From: Alterirhizorhabdus solaris | Lineage (GTDB): Bacteria > Pseudomonadota > Alphaproteobacteria > Sphingomonadales > Sphingomonadaceae | Direction: 5' to 3' | Assembly: GCF_007785815.1 (NCBI RefSeq) | Contig: NZ_VNIM01000019.1 | Location: 1 to 53,545 of the forward strand | DNA: 53,545 bases | Part shown: positions 42,215 to 50,136 of the stretch, piece by piece | How the letters are laid out: every line of letters starts with the position of its first letter | Numbering within the stretch: position 1 is the first letter of the stretch | The notes under the pieces: generated by a model | What the model saw: the letters and a program-made list of their open reading frames with translations, nothing else | What the model was told of the DNA's origin: nothing | Database searches by the model: none | Translations under genes and position numbers: made by a program

Positions 42215-42501
42215 GCTGATGCTCCGATGCGGCCACGCGCGCGGCGTGGCGGGGTCATGGGTTGCGGCGCTACGGTGGCGCGGCCGGTGGCGACGATCGT
42301 CACCACCTTGCGGCCGCGCGAGCCCGCGATCGTAATGAGGCCCGTCGATTGGAGACGGTCGAGCATCTCCGTTCCACGACACGGCGAGAGCCCGAAGCGC
42401 TCGGCTATTGCCGTGCCGGACGGGCAAGCATCGCCATGCGCAGCGCACGCCTCGAGCCACCTGAGCAGCGCCGCGTTCCTGCGGTCGGCCACGGCGCTCA
42501 T
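42211..42501 (-). CDS. Winged-helix DNA-binding protein
   Basis: 96 aa. Residues 6-60 (RRNAALLRWLEACAAHGDACPSGTAIAERFGLSPCRGTEMLDRLQSTGLITI) form a typical winged helix, followed by a basic tail. Coupled by ATGA to the larger regulator upstream. Confidence 0.68.
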   Translation of the reverse strand: MSAVADRRNAALLRWLEACAAHGDACPSGTAIAERFGLSPCRGTEMLDRLQSTGLITIAGSRGRKVVTIVATGRATVAPQPMTPPRRARGRIGASA

Positions 42502-43235
42502 GCCGCTGCCCTCCCCAGCCCGCGGAACTCAAGATAGCTCTCGAGGCCGAGGTCGATCAGCGCGGTGACGAATTCGTCGAAGGGGCGCGGATCCTCACGA
42601 GCCGCGCGGAGCACGGCGGCGCGCAGCTTGGGCTTCCCGGCGGGCTCGGGGGCGATGGTCGCCCCGGCCGGCGGCCCTGCCAGCGCCACGTCCAGCAATT
42701 CGGCGGCGAACCTCCCGGTGGCGACGTTGCGCTGGGCGGCCATCTCCTTGACCTGCTCGAAGACGGCTGGCGTCACCATCGCGCCGAGCGTCTTCCGTTT
42801 TTCGGCGCGTTCCGGCGCGGTCGTGACGGGAAGCGATGCAGGTTCGGGTGGGGGCGGTGCCGGGGCCGGGGCCGGTGCCGGTGCCGGTGATGGCGTGACC
42901 GGCCGGCCAACGATGCCCGCGATCTTCGCGACGATCGCGTCCACCTCAGGATCATCGGCGGCGATCGCTCGCTTCCCCGGGGTGGGAAGCGGGCGGGCCG
43001 CCTGGATCGCGCCGGGCGCCCGACGTCCCAGCGTGATCTCACGTACCCCGCCGGTTGTGCGAACGGTCAGCTTGCCCTCATCGGCAAGGTCCGCCAGCAG
43101 CGTCCGCGCCAGCTCGGTCGACCGGAAGCCGTATTCGTCGGCTACCTGGGCGTCGGTGGGAAGAGGCTCGCCATGCTCGATCGCGTGGGTGATCCACGCC
43201 AGCAGCTTCTGCTTGTTCGCGCGGGAGTGCGTCAT
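42498..43235 (-). CDS. Winged-helix protein with Pro/Ala linker
   Basis: 245 aa. N-terminal winged helix (KLLAWITHAIEHGEPLPTDAQVADEYGFRSTELARTLLADLADEGKLTV), a Pro-Ala repeat linker near residues 115-135, then a ribbon-helix or coiled part (EKRKTLGAMVTPAVFEQVKEMAAQRNVATGRFAAELLD). The last resembles MobC/RHH-type domains. Phage regulator or partition helper next to the ParB-like gene. Confidence 0.6.
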   Translation of the reverse strand: MTHSRANKQKLLAWITHAIEHGEPLPTDAQVADEYGFRSTELARTLLADLADEGKLTVRTTGGVREITLGRRAPGAIQAARPLPTPGKRAIAADDPEVDAIVAKIAGIVGRPVTPSPAPAPAPAPAPPPPEPASLPVTTAPERAEKRKTLGAMVTPAVFEQVKEMAAQRNVATGRFAAELLDVALAGPPAGATIAPEPAGKPKLRAAVLRAAREDPRPFDEFVTALIDLGLESYLEFRGLGRAAA

Positions 43236-45286
43236 GCCGCCGCCCTCCCCTCGCCCGCATCTTCGTCGGCCATCCGCTCGTAAAGCGTCGGACCGGCCTC
43301 CGTCTCGATGAAGCGCAGGTAGGCGGGCACCCAGCGGCGGGCGTGCGTTACCGTGCCGGGCATCATGCCGAACTCGCGCTGCGCGTCGTCGTCGGCGCGG
43401 AAGAAACGCTCACACGCGCGGCTGATCTCGCCGGTCGGCAGCTTCTCGATGGCCTTGGCGATCACCGGGTTCACCTCGGCGACGGCCGCGATGCGCCACT
43501 TTTTCGCCAGCCGGTCGAAGAACGTCGCGTCGGGCGACCACAGCGCGCGGATCTCCTCGTCACCCAGCCCGAGCATGAAGCCGAGCTGGTCGTGCAGCAC
43601 GTTGCCGAAGCCCGGCGCCGCCAGCGTGCGCGATAGGATCAGGCCGGTGGCGAGCGCCGCCGCGAAGCCGCGCGTGTGCGCCGGCGCCTCGCTGAACATG
43701 GCGAAGGCCGCCTGCAGGTCAGGCTCGGTGATCCAGGCGGCATCCTTTGCCGACAGGAGGCACGCGGCCACCGACCTGAGGCAGGCATGGTCCTTCAGCT
43801 GCTCGCGTACCGCCGCGTCGTCGTGGATCATCTGCGGCAGCGCGTGGACACCCAGCGCGGCCGACGTCTCGCGGGCGAGCAGGTTGCGCAGCGTCGTGAA
43901 GACGAGGAAGTCGTTGGCGATCTGGAACGCGCCCGGCTTGGCCACCGCCTCGGTGCCGTCGAGCAGCGCCGCCTGCAGGATCATGCGGCGCGTGATGCGC
44001 ACCGCGTCGATCGCGGCCGAGGTCAGGCCGTGATCAGCCTTCGCCGCCGCCTCGATCGAGCGATGCTGCTCGACCACCGCGCCGGTTCCATCGGCACCGG
44101 CATCCTCGCGCCAGCCCTCGGGGCGGTAATAGCCGCGCAGCTGGAGGCCGCCCTCGCCTTCCACCGCCACCGCGACGATCGGGCCGGCCGGCAGCTGCTT
44201 CTCGGCGCCGTCGACGATCGCCTCGCTTTCCGCCTCGATCCTGTCGCGCTCGGCGAGCAGCCGCTCGACCTCTGGCTGGTCGCCCTCGACGTTGGCGACG
44301 ATCCCCTCGTCGGCCGGCTCGGCGATCTGCTCGAGGCGATCGTGGATCACGTCGCAACGCTCGTCGATCTCACGCCGCCGCGCGCGCTGCTCGTCGGTCA
44401 ACACCGGCTCGAACTCGACCCTCGCACGGCTCCAGCTTGGCGCGATCGTCTCGACCTCGCTGACGCACGCCGGGACCGCGTCGAGGATCTTCGCCTTTTC
44501 CTCCTCGATGCGGGCGAAATAGAGATCGCCGAGCGTGCCGGGGTGGACGATGCGAACCTGCCCGTCGGCGAACAGATCCTCCTCGATCGCACCGCCAGCG
44601 CCGACGTAGGCATCGCGGCCGACGAGGCGCAGCATCTTCGCGAGATCGTAGGCGGAGCCGCTCGTTTGGATCGCGCGTCGAATCGAGTGTGCATGGTGGT
44701 ACCCGCCCGCCCGCTGCGCCTCGAACACCCTGTGCTGCAACGCCTGATCGGCGGTGCTGCCGTAGGCCTCCACCGCGTCACGCGACATGCCGGCTGCGGC
44801 ATAGACCTCGAGAATGGCGGGATGCACCTGCCCGAGCCTCATCTGCCGGCGCACGTGCTTTTCGGTCGTGCCAAAGCGGTGCGCGATGGCCGCCGTGTCC
44901 ATCGCCGGATCCGCGGCCAGCTTGGCGAAGGCGCGGAACTCCTCGATCGGCGGCAGCGCCACCCGCGCGGTGTTCTCGATCACCGAGATCTCGGTCGACC
45001 GCCCGGCCTCCTCGTCGCGGACGACCACCTCGACGGGATGGTCGGCCGGGATCGCGTCGCGATCGCGCAGGGCCTGCAACGCGCGCAGCCGCCGCCCGCC
45101 CGCCAGCACGCCGTAGCGCCCGGTCGCCTTGCCCTTCGCGGTCGTGACGGTGTGGACGATCAGCGGCGACAGCATGCCGTGCGCGAGGATCGAGGCCTCG
45201 AGGTCGGCAGTGCCGCTGCCGTCGTCGTGCTGGCGGACGTTCATCGGCGAAAGCTCGAGCTTGCCGAGGGGGACGGGGATGCTCAT
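43232..45286 (-). CDS. Large ParB-like nuclease-domain protein
   Basis: 684 aa. The N-terminal ParB/Srx domain is clear (PVPLGKLELSPMNVR, ILAHGMLSPLIVH, YGVLAGGRRLRALQAL, ISVIENTARVALPPIEEFRAFAKL, HRFGTTEKHVRRQMRLGQVHP). A helix-turn-helix region follows to about residue 210, then a long acidic helical C-terminus of unknown fold. It lacks a ParA partner. Similar proteins occur on plasmids and phages and may bind DNA or cut it; here a partition role is not supported. The start overlaps the 40-aa upstream ORF (ATGA). Confidence 0.82.
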   Translation of the reverse strand: MSIPVPLGKLELSPMNVRQHDDGSGTADLEASILAHGMLSPLIVHTVTTAKGKATGRYGVLAGGRRLRALQALRDRDAIPADHPVEVVVRDEEAGRSTEISVIENTARVALPPIEEFRAFAKLAADPAMDTAAIAHRFGTTEKHVRRQMRLGQVHPAILEVYAAAGMSRDAVEAYGSTADQALQHRVFEAQRAGGYHHAHSIRRAIQTSGSAYDLAKMLRLVGRDAYVGAGGAIEEDLFADGQVRIVHPGTLGDLYFARIEEEKAKILDAVPACVSEVETIAPSWSRARVEFEPVLTDEQRARRREIDERCDVIHDRLEQIAEPADEGIVANVEGDQPEVERLLAERDRIEAESEAIVDGAEKQLPAGPIVAVAVEGEGGLQLRGYYRPEGWREDAGADGTGAVVEQHRSIEAAAKADHGLTSAAIDAVRITRRMILQAALLDGTEAVAKPGAFQIANDFLVFTTLRNLLARETSAALGVHALPQMIHDDAAVREQLKDHACLRSVAACLLSAKDAAWITEPDLQAAFAMFSEAPAHTRGFAAALATGLILSRTLAAPGFGNVLHDQLGFMLGLGDEEIRALWSPDATFFDRLAKKWRIAAVAEVNPVIAKAIEKLPTGEISRACERFFRADDDAQREFGMMPGTVTHARRWVPAYLRFIETEAGPTLYERMADEDAGEGRAAA

Positions 45287-45405
45287 GGGTGGGTCGCTCC
45301 GATCGTGTTCGGGGTGAACGGAGGCGCCGGCGCGGGATCGCCGGCGCCTCCAGTGCTTGGGGTGGTGCGGGAATGGCTGGCGCAGGGTGGCGCGATGCTA
45401 CGCAT
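45283..45405 (-). CDS. Possible 40-aa coupled leader ORF
   Basis: MRSIAPPCASHSRTTPSTGG..., Pro/Thr-rich. Its stop overlaps the ParB-like start (ATGA) and AGGGG lies upstream, but the composition is simple. It may be a leader for the ParB-like gene. Confidence 0.38.
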   Translation of the reverse strand: MRSIAPPCASHSRTTPSTGGAGDPAPAPPFTPNTIGATHP

Positions 45406-45417
45406 CAGCCCTGCCCC

Positions 45418-45579
45418 TCACGCCGTGGCCGGGGGGGGGCAGGCTGGCGCATAGACGGGCGTCAGCGCCGCCGGCACGGCCGGGCCGCCGAGCAGATCCA
45501 GCTGCATCGCGTCGGCGTCGGCCAGACGCGCGTTTTCACCCGCTGGCGCGCGAGGCGCAGCGCTCTTTCTTCCGTCCAT
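45418..45579 (-). CDS. Small hypothetical protein with C-tract
   Basis: 53 aa starting MDGRKSAAPRAPAGENARLAD and containing ADAMQLDLLGG. AGGAGA is 6 nt before the ATG, a good site. A run of nine C (45439-45431) encodes part of its Pro-rich end (CPPPATA). The QLDLLG again resembles a clamp-binding motif. Unknown function. Confidence 0.55.
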   Translation of the reverse strand: MDGRKSAAPRAPAGENARLADADAMQLDLLGGPAVPAALTPVYAPACPPPATA

Positions 45580-45627
45580 CGGTGTTCTCCTGCCGGCGCC
45601 GCGCCGGCGATCAGGTTCCTTGCGGGG

Positions 45628-46083
45628 TCAGGCGGCCTTGCCGGCGCTCGAGAGCGGCAGCACCGTCGCGATGATCATGTCGGCCGCCTCCTGGCAGGAC
45701 GGCTGCTCGGTATGGTCGATGCGCCCGTCAGATGCTGCCGAGGCGATGGTGCTGAAGTGGCGCAGGCTGTCCGCCACGATCTGCATGGGGTGCAGCTGCT
45801 CGGCCTCGTCCAGCGGGCGCGCGACATAGCCGATCGTCGCCAGCAGCGGGTTGAGCGCACGCGCCCCCAGCACGACGGCGAGGCTCAGCGCGGCCGACAA
45901 CGGCATTTCCTTGCCCTCGACGCGGTAGGCCTTGATCGCCCGCGCCTTGATGCCGGATGCCGCTTCGAGCGCCTCGTCGGTCCAGTCGCGGTTCGCGGCG
46001 CGCAGGACGCCCTGCATCACATGCCGGACGCGATCACGGCCGACGATCGAGGCCTCGTCCGCTGACGGTTCGCTCGCGATCAT
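45628..46083 (-). CDS. Hypothetical phage protein
   Basis: 151 aa (MIASEPSADEASIVGRDRVRHVMQGVL). A helical region with a possible helix-turn-helix (WTDEALEAASGIKARAIKAYRVEGKEMPLSAALSLAVVLG) is followed by RPLDEAEQLHPMQIVADSL. Such proteins sit near cro in related prophages; regulator or replication cofactor is likely. Coupled to the upstream ORF by ATGA. Confidence 0.6.
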   Translation of the reverse strand: MIASEPSADEASIVGRDRVRHVMQGVLRAANRDWTDEALEAASGIKARAIKAYRVEGKEMPLSAALSLAVVLGARALNPLLATIGYVARPLDEAEQLHPMQIVADSLRHFSTIASAASDGRIDHTEQPSCQEAADMIIATVLPLSSAGKAA

Positions 46084-46283
46084 GCATCACCTCGACATGA
46101 GACAGGGGAAATCGAAAGACATGCGCGGCGGCCCCGATCGGAGACAGCTGCCGCCGCGCAACCGAAGGGCCGAGCGCCCCGCGATAGAAAGGCACGGCGG
46201 CGCGTGGAGCGACCCGAAGGGCGCCGCCGTGCAGGGAGCGCGGGCAACGGCGGTGCCGCGCGCTGGGGAAGAGGGTGCGTCAT
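46080..46283 (-). CDS. Possible 67-aa coupled ORF
   Basis: MTHPLPQRAAPPLPALPARRR..., Arg/Pro-rich. The only support is ATGA overlap at both ends; the composition is that of random high-GC frames. Confidence 0.35.
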   Translation of the reverse strand: MTHPLPQRAAPPLPALPARRRPSGRSTRRRAFLSRGARPFGCAAAAVSDRGRRACLSISPVSCRGDA

Positions 46284-46492
46284 GCCGCGTCCTTTCGGAC
46301 CATCGGGCAATCGGATCGGGTGCAGCACTGCGCCTGCGGCTGGCCGACACGCCAGTCGGACCCCGGCTGGCCGCAGATGAGGCGGTGATAGGTGAGCCGC
46401 GCGTCGACGAAATCCGCGAGGAACTCGCCGAGGTCGCGGCCCTCGCGCTCGACCTGGACGAGATCGGCGAACGAGGCGATCGGCGCGGTCAC
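46280..46492 (-). CDS. Small Cys-containing hypothetical protein
   Basis: 70 aa from a GTG at 46492 (MTAPIASFADLVQVEREGRDLGEFLADFVDARLTY), ending with CCTRSDCPM. Directly downstream of cro and overlapping it by GTGA. Confidence 0.55.
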   Translation of the reverse strand: MTAPIASFADLVQVEREGRDLGEFLADFVDARLTYHRLICGQPGSDWRVGQPQAQCCTRSDCPMVRKDAA

Positions 46493-46734
46493 GCCGCGAT
46501 CTCCGCCGAATTGGTAGCAGCGGCGTTCTGTCGCTCCCGACGTGACGGGGGAGGATTATCCCAGTCGATGCATATCTCGGCAGCCTTCGCGGCTAGCTTC
46601 ACGTGATCCAAGCGCGACTTCGAGATGCCGATGCGCCGCCAGCTATGGACGGTCGAAAGCGGCGCGTTGATGAGCGTAGCAACTTTCGTGCTTCCGCCGA
46701 GAGCATCGATGAGCCGATTTGCGTAGGTGTCCAT
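46489..46734 (-). CDS. Cro-like helix-turn-helix repressor
   Basis: 81 aa starting MDTYANRLIDALGGSTKVATLINAPLSTVHSWRRIGISKSRLDHVKLAA, a Cro/YdaS-type helix-turn-helix in which VATLINAPLSTVHSWRR is the recognition motif. It is the first gene of the long leftward unit, divergent from the repressor, the expected place of cro. The operator set begins 10 bp upstream. Confidence 0.82.
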   Translation of the reverse strand: MDTYANRLIDALGGSTKVATLINAPLSTVHSWRRIGISKSRLDHVKLAAKAAEICIDWDNPPPSRRERQNAAATNSAEIAA

Positions 46735-46743
46735 AACCGCGCT

Positions 46744-46807
46744 TCTGCGACATTCGCAGATTTGGCGCAAGACCTTTCTGCGATATGAGCAGTTGCGATA
46801 ATCGCAG
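46744..46807. promoter_or_regulatory. Operator array between cro and the repressor (three sites)
   Basis: O1 46744-46760 TCTGCGA-CAT-TCGCAGA (perfect); O2 46777-46793 TCTGCGA-TAT-GAGCAGT (one half degenerate); O3 46793-46807 TTGCGA-TAA-TCGCAG. Consensus TGCGA-N3-TCGCA. O1 and O2 centres are 33 bp apart and O2 and O3 15 bp. Confidence 0.8.
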
Positions 46808-46826
46808 ACGTGCGGTTCACAAAGGC

Positions 46827-47414
46827 ATGACGCCGGAACAGTTACGTGACGCCTTGAAGGCTAAGTTCGGCTCCGTGCGGGCCGCTGCGATCGCGCTCGG
46901 GATCGATGAAAACCATCTGACGAAACACTGGGGCAAAGCCCGCCGCCAGTTGAGCGTGAAGGAGATGGATGCGGTCCGGTCCGCAATCATTGATGAGAGC
47001 ATAGACGAGGCCCGGCCGGTCCGGTCTATACCGTGGTTGGGATCCGTGCCGGCCAGCGACTTTCGGGCTGCAGAAGAATTCGGCGGCCGCCGCTTTCTCG
47101 TGTCTGATCCTGAAACTCCGGCAGGTGCATACGCGCTGACCGTGAGAGGCGACTCGATGGATTTGATCGTGCCGGATGGTGCATCGATCGTAATAGACCC
47201 TGACGATACTGCCCTTTGGCCCGGAAAGCGCTATGTCATCATGACGGCGGACGGCGATAAAACCTTCAAGGAGTTTCAAGCCGACCCTGCCCGCTTGATC
47301 CCGTGCTCAAGTAATTCGGCGCACCGCGAGATCGCCTTGGGTAGCGAGCCAATCAAGATACTCGGGCGGGTATTCTCGTACACCACACGGGATGCGCCGC
47401 GTCGGAAGCCGTAG
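46827..47414 (+). CDS. Phage repressor, S24/LexA-like (CI type)
   Basis: 195 aa keeping lysogeny. N-terminal DNA-binding part (MTPEQLRDALKAKFGSVRAAAIALGIDENHLTKHWGKARRQLSV), then the S24 peptidase domain with the nucleophile Ser110 in VRGDSMD and a Lys in GDKTFKEF as the likely base. The linker near 66-76 (RSIPWLGSVPAS) shows no clear Ala-Gly cleavage pair, so RecA-driven self-cleavage is uncertain. The ATG at 46827 has AAAGG upstream. The 3' end overlaps the convergent gene at 47307. Confidence 0.85.
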   Translation: MTPEQLRDALKAKFGSVRAAAIALGIDENHLTKHWGKARRQLSVKEMDAVRSAIIDESIDEARPVRSIPWLGSVPASDFRAAEEFGGRRFLVSDPETPAGAYALTVRGDSMDLIVPDGASIVIDPDDTALWPGKRYVIMTADGDKTFKEFQADPARLIPCSSNSAHREIALGSEPIKILGRVFSYTTRDAPRRKP

Positions 47415-47594
47415 GACCACTCTCTCGCGATGCTCGATGTCGCCAGGCACGGTGACGTAGAACTGTCCCTTTTCATCGTATGAGCCGAGGTCGAGCTCGA
47501 TCGCGTCGCGATGGGCCTGAGTGCGCGTCGGTCGCCAAGGCCCGCGAGGTTGGCCGAACACGACAACCCTGTACTCATCGACGCCTGTCGCCAC
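47307..47594 (-). CDS. Hypothetical protein convergent with the repressor
   Basis: 95 aa from a GTG at 47594 (AGGGAG 7 nt upstream); the frame is open to an ATG at 47672 inside an operator. Sequence DEYRVVVFGQPRGPWRPTRTQAHRDAIELDLGSYDEKGQFYVTVPGDIEHRERVVL; beta-rich. It overlaps the repressor 3' end by 108 bp, so transcription would be antisense to the repressor. Function unknown. Confidence 0.55.
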   Translation of the reverse strand: MATGVDEYRVVVFGQPRGPWRPTRTQAHRDAIELDLGSYDEKGQFYVTVPGDIEHRERVVLRLPTRRIPCGVREYPPEYLDWLATQGDLAVRRIT

Positions 47595-47662
47595 TGGCTC
47601 GCTCCCTTTGCCACGTCGAATTAGAACAAAGACAGAACATGGATCAACGGCAAACCTGACAC

Positions 47663-47712
47663 CTGCGATCATCGCAGATTGTGCCTTGCGCCTTATATGC
47701 GATTATCGCATA
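47663..47712. promoter_or_regulatory. Second operator pair, with divergent promoters
   Basis: O4 47663-47677 CTGCGA-TCA-TCGCAG and O5 47696-47712 TATGCGA-TTA-TCGCATA, both perfect inverted repeats with the same TGCGA-N3-TCGCA core as at cro/repressor; centres 34 bp apart. A rightward promoter (TTGTGC ... ATTATC, about 47679-47707) would overlap O5. Confidence 0.78.
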
Positions 47713-47774
47713 GGTGTCGGCGACACGCTCCGACCGACGCCTCCTGCGTCCGGCCCGGTAGCGGGAGGCTCGAC

Positions 47775-48263
47775 ATGCTTCACACTCACAATGTCTGGGA
47801 TCCGTTCGGCAGCGATCATGCCGCCAATCAGGCGGCGCTCGACGCGCTGCAACCCGCTGCCGATCTCGCCGCCGCGCGTCGCGTCTACGACATGGTCCCG
47901 CCCCGCCGCCTCGATGCCGAGGCGCGCCAGCGCGAACAGGTGGAGCGCCTGGGCGCCGACCTCGACGCCTTCGCCGATCGCATCGGCTACGATCGCACGC
48001 TGTTTCGGGAAACGCTCGAGCGCAAGTTGCGCCGCGATCACGGCGGCGCGCCCGACCTGAGCCCGCTGCCGCCGCGCGACCCGACCGTCGACGAGGCGCG
48101 CCGCGCGCTCGAGGGGGCGCTGCTCGATAGCCGGCACGCCATGGAGGCCGCCGGCACCCGCCTCGGATCGGCGAAGCGGATCCACGGCGAGCGGCAGGCC
48201 GCGTTCCACGCCGCCGAGCGCGCGCTGCGCGACTATGACCAGGCCCGGAGCGCGGCGGCATGA
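47775..48263 (+). CDS. First protein of the rightward operon, coiled coil
   Basis: 162 aa starting MLHTHNVWDPFGSDHAANQAAL, with long charged helices (AEARQREQVERLGADLDAF; AFHAAERALRDYDQARS). GGGAGG is 7 nt before the ATG. Under the O4/O5 operators, so expressed when the repressor is inactivated (inference). Function unknown. Confidence 0.7.
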   Translation: MLHTHNVWDPFGSDHAANQAALDALQPAADLAAARRVYDMVPPRRLDAEARQREQVERLGADLDAFADRIGYDRTLFRETLERKLRRDHGGAPDLSPLPPRDPTVDEARRALEGALLDSRHAMEAAGTRLGSAKRIHGERQAAFHAAERALRDYDQARSAAA

Positions 48264-48451
48264 GTGCGCGCGCCCTGCCCCGCTATCGCGACGCCACGAC
48301 CGGCGCCGCTTTGCCCTGCCCCGTCGCCACGGCCGAAACAGGAATCGCCGGGATCGACAGGGCGGCCCTACGCGGCATTCGCATTGCAGCGTTTCGCGTG
48401 ATGGTGTTGCTGCTGGTCGGCTATGCCGTCCTCGTGGCGACGCCGGCATGA
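48260..48451 (+). CDS. Small membrane protein
   Basis: 63 aa, ending in one hydrophobic helix (FRVMVLLLVGYAVLVATPA) after a basic front. ATGA overlaps at both ends. Unknown role. Confidence 0.6.
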   Translation: MSARALPRYRDATTGAALPCPVATAETGIAGIDRAALRGIRIAAFRVMVLLLVGYAVLVATPA

Positions 48452-48585
48452 CCGCGCGTCCCGCACCCCGTATCGCCGCGCCGCGCGCGATCGGCGCCAT
48501 GCTGATCGGCGCCAGCGCCGGCGCCGTGATGATCGGCCTCTGCTGGCTGGCGCCGGCGATCGCCGCATGGTGGCGCGCTCTGTGA
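48448..48585 (+). CDS. Small membrane protein
   Basis: 45 aa (MTARPAPRIAAPRAIGAMLIGASAGAVMIGLCWLAPAIAAWW), one hydrophobic helix. ATGA overlap with the previous gene. The next 160 bp carry no confident gene. Confidence 0.6.
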   Translation: MTARPAPRIAAPRAIGAMLIGASAGAVMIGLCWLAPAIAAWWRAL

Positions 48586-48749
48586 TCCCTTCCCCGAAAA
48601 CCGGCCGGCGAGTTTGCCCTCCCCCCGGCCGGGCCTCGGCTGCGCTTCCGCAGCAGTTTCCCCCATCGCAGCGGTCGTCGAGGCCGGCCGCTGCCAACCA
48701 CCGAGGTCGATGTGCAGATCGTCACCGTTCCCGATCGGACACCGCTTTG

Positions 48750-49130
48750 ATGCGGCCCGCACCGGTCGAGCTCCGCCGCGTCCGCTATCGCGGCCTCATC
48801 ACGCCTTCGGCGATCAACTCGTGGCGCGGCTCCCGCGAGGAGGGTGCCAAGTTCACTGCCCGGCAGCTGCACATCATGCGGCTCGACGGCATCGACCCCG
48901 ACTCCGTCGCGGTGATCGAGGTGCGCAGCGTCGCGACGGCCCGGGAGTGGGAGCACCGCCCGGGCGAGCCGATGCCGGTCTACGTGCTCGAGTGCCCCGT
49001 TCTCGGCGCCGAGCGGCGGGATGGCCGCGTCGAGGTGCTGTCGCCGGCGGGGCATCGCAAGCTCGTCTATCGCGACGGCTCGATTTCGCGGCCGCGCACG
49101 AAGCGTTCCAGCCCCGGCCGGGGCTTATGA
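48750..49130 (+). CDS. Hypothetical protein
   Basis: 126 aa (MRPAPVELRRVRYRGLITPSAINSWRGSREEGAKFTARQLHIMRLDGIDPDSVAVIEVRS), beta-rich and basic. No SD was evident, so the start could be earlier. Coupled by ATGA to the next gene. Confidence 0.6.
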   Translation: MRPAPVELRRVRYRGLITPSAINSWRGSREEGAKFTARQLHIMRLDGIDPDSVAVIEVRSVATAREWEHRPGEPMPVYVLECPVLGAERRDGRVEVLSPAGHRKLVYRDGSISRPRTKRSSPGRGL

Positions 49131-49408
49131 GCGTCCAGCCCTGCGGCATCGCCGGCTGCGCGAACCCGGCGCCAGCCGGCCTGCCGATGTGCCGCGCGTG
49201 CTGGGGCCACACCCCGCCCCGGCTGCGGAATGCGCTCAACCGCTCGTGGCGGAACGAGGCCGAGGGCGGCCGCGTCCACCGCGCCGCGCTCGATGCGGCC
49301 GCGCGCTGGCACGCCGCCAATCCAACGCCGGCTCGCAAGCCGCGCCGATCGCCGCGCACGGCACGCGCCGTCGCACAGCTGGCGGCACAGATGGGGGGAG
49401 TTGGCTGA
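49127..49408 (+). CDS. Zinc-ribbon-like small protein
   Basis: 93 aa with Cys pairs (CGIAGCANPAPAGLPMCRACWGH), probably binding zinc; the rest is basic and Ala/Arg-rich. ATGA at the start and TGATG at the end. Confidence 0.6.
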   Translation: MSVQPCGIAGCANPAPAGLPMCRACWGHTPPRLRNALNRSWRNEAEGGRVHRAALDAAARWHAANPTPARKPRRSPRTARAVAQLAAQMGGVG

Positions 49409-49869
49409 TGGCCTATGCGGAAACCACGACCGTCGCGGTCGAAAAGTCGATCGCGGAGATCATCGGCCTATTGAAGAAGGCGGGCGCAGTGCGCATCGGC
49501 CAGGTCGAGGAACCAGGCAGCTTCACTATCGAGTTTTTCCTCTCCGATCGCAGGATCCGCTTTTGCGTGATCCTTCCGGCAATCGACGAGATGCCTAGCG
49601 TCGACGGTAGGGGCAGTACGCTGACGGCGCAGCGGCGGCGGGACATCCTCGCCCAACGCCACCGCCAGCGCGCCCGGGCGCTGTTGCTCGTCATCAAAGC
49701 GAAGCTGGAGAGTGTCGAGAGCCGGGTGGAGACCTTCGAGCAGGCATTCCTCGCCAACGTCGTCTTGCCCGGAGGGGCGACCGTTTACGACAGCATCAGC
49801 GCCCCGATCGCCGACCAGTATGCTGGCGGCACCCCTGGCCAGCTACGCCTCGAAAGCGGCGGGCGCTGA
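49408..49869 (+). CDS. Hypothetical protein
   Basis: 153 aa (MAYAETTTVAVEKSIAEIIGLLKKAGAVRIGQVEEPGSFTIEFFLSDRRIRFCVILPAIDEM). The front is an alpha/beta domain, the middle a basic helix (TAQRRRDILAQRHRQRARALLLVIKAKLES). Resembles small phage proteins of unknown function. GGGGGAG precedes the ATG. Confidence 0.65.
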   Translation: MAYAETTTVAVEKSIAEIIGLLKKAGAVRIGQVEEPGSFTIEFFLSDRRIRFCVILPAIDEMPSVDGRGSTLTAQRRRDILAQRHRQRARALLLVIKAKLESVESRVETFEQAFLANVVLPGGATVYDSISAPIADQYAGGTPGQLRLESGGR

Positions 49870-50066
49870 TGGCCGAGGCGATCAGTCTGGGCGACGTCGT
49901 CACCTATGACGGCGTCATGCGACAGCGCGCGATGCAGCGCTGCCGGGTGCGCGCCGTGTTCCGATGCGGGGATCTCGGGCTGCGCTTTCCCGATGGCGCC
50001 GTCGTCCGCTGCACGCGCGAAGGCGTCACGAAGGTGATCGCGCCCCAGCACGAGCCGATGTGGTGA
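49869..50066 (+). CDS. Small hypothetical protein
   Basis: 65 aa (MAEAISLGDVVTYDGVMRQRAMQRCRVRAVFRCGDLGLRFPDG), a small beta-barrel-like pattern. TGATG overlap with the gene before it. Confidence 0.6.
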   Translation: MAEAISLGDVVTYDGVMRQRAMQRCRVRAVFRCGDLGLRFPDGAVVRCTREGVTKVIAPQHEPMW

Positions 50067-50136
50067 CGATGGCCGCCGGCCACGTGCGCCTGCCGCGCGA
50101 TCGCGGCGCCGACCCCGTAATCATGGAGACCTGACT

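Noticed and set aside
43676-45454. Long plus-strand open frame (592 codons)
   Set aside because: Antisense to the ParB-like gene; no motif seen.
48586-48749. Possible gene between two small coupled genes
   Set aside because: The three frames give only Arg/Pro-rich peptides without good starts.
50069-50134. 21-codon ORF before the 71-aa membrane protein
   Set aside because: No SD and too short to support.
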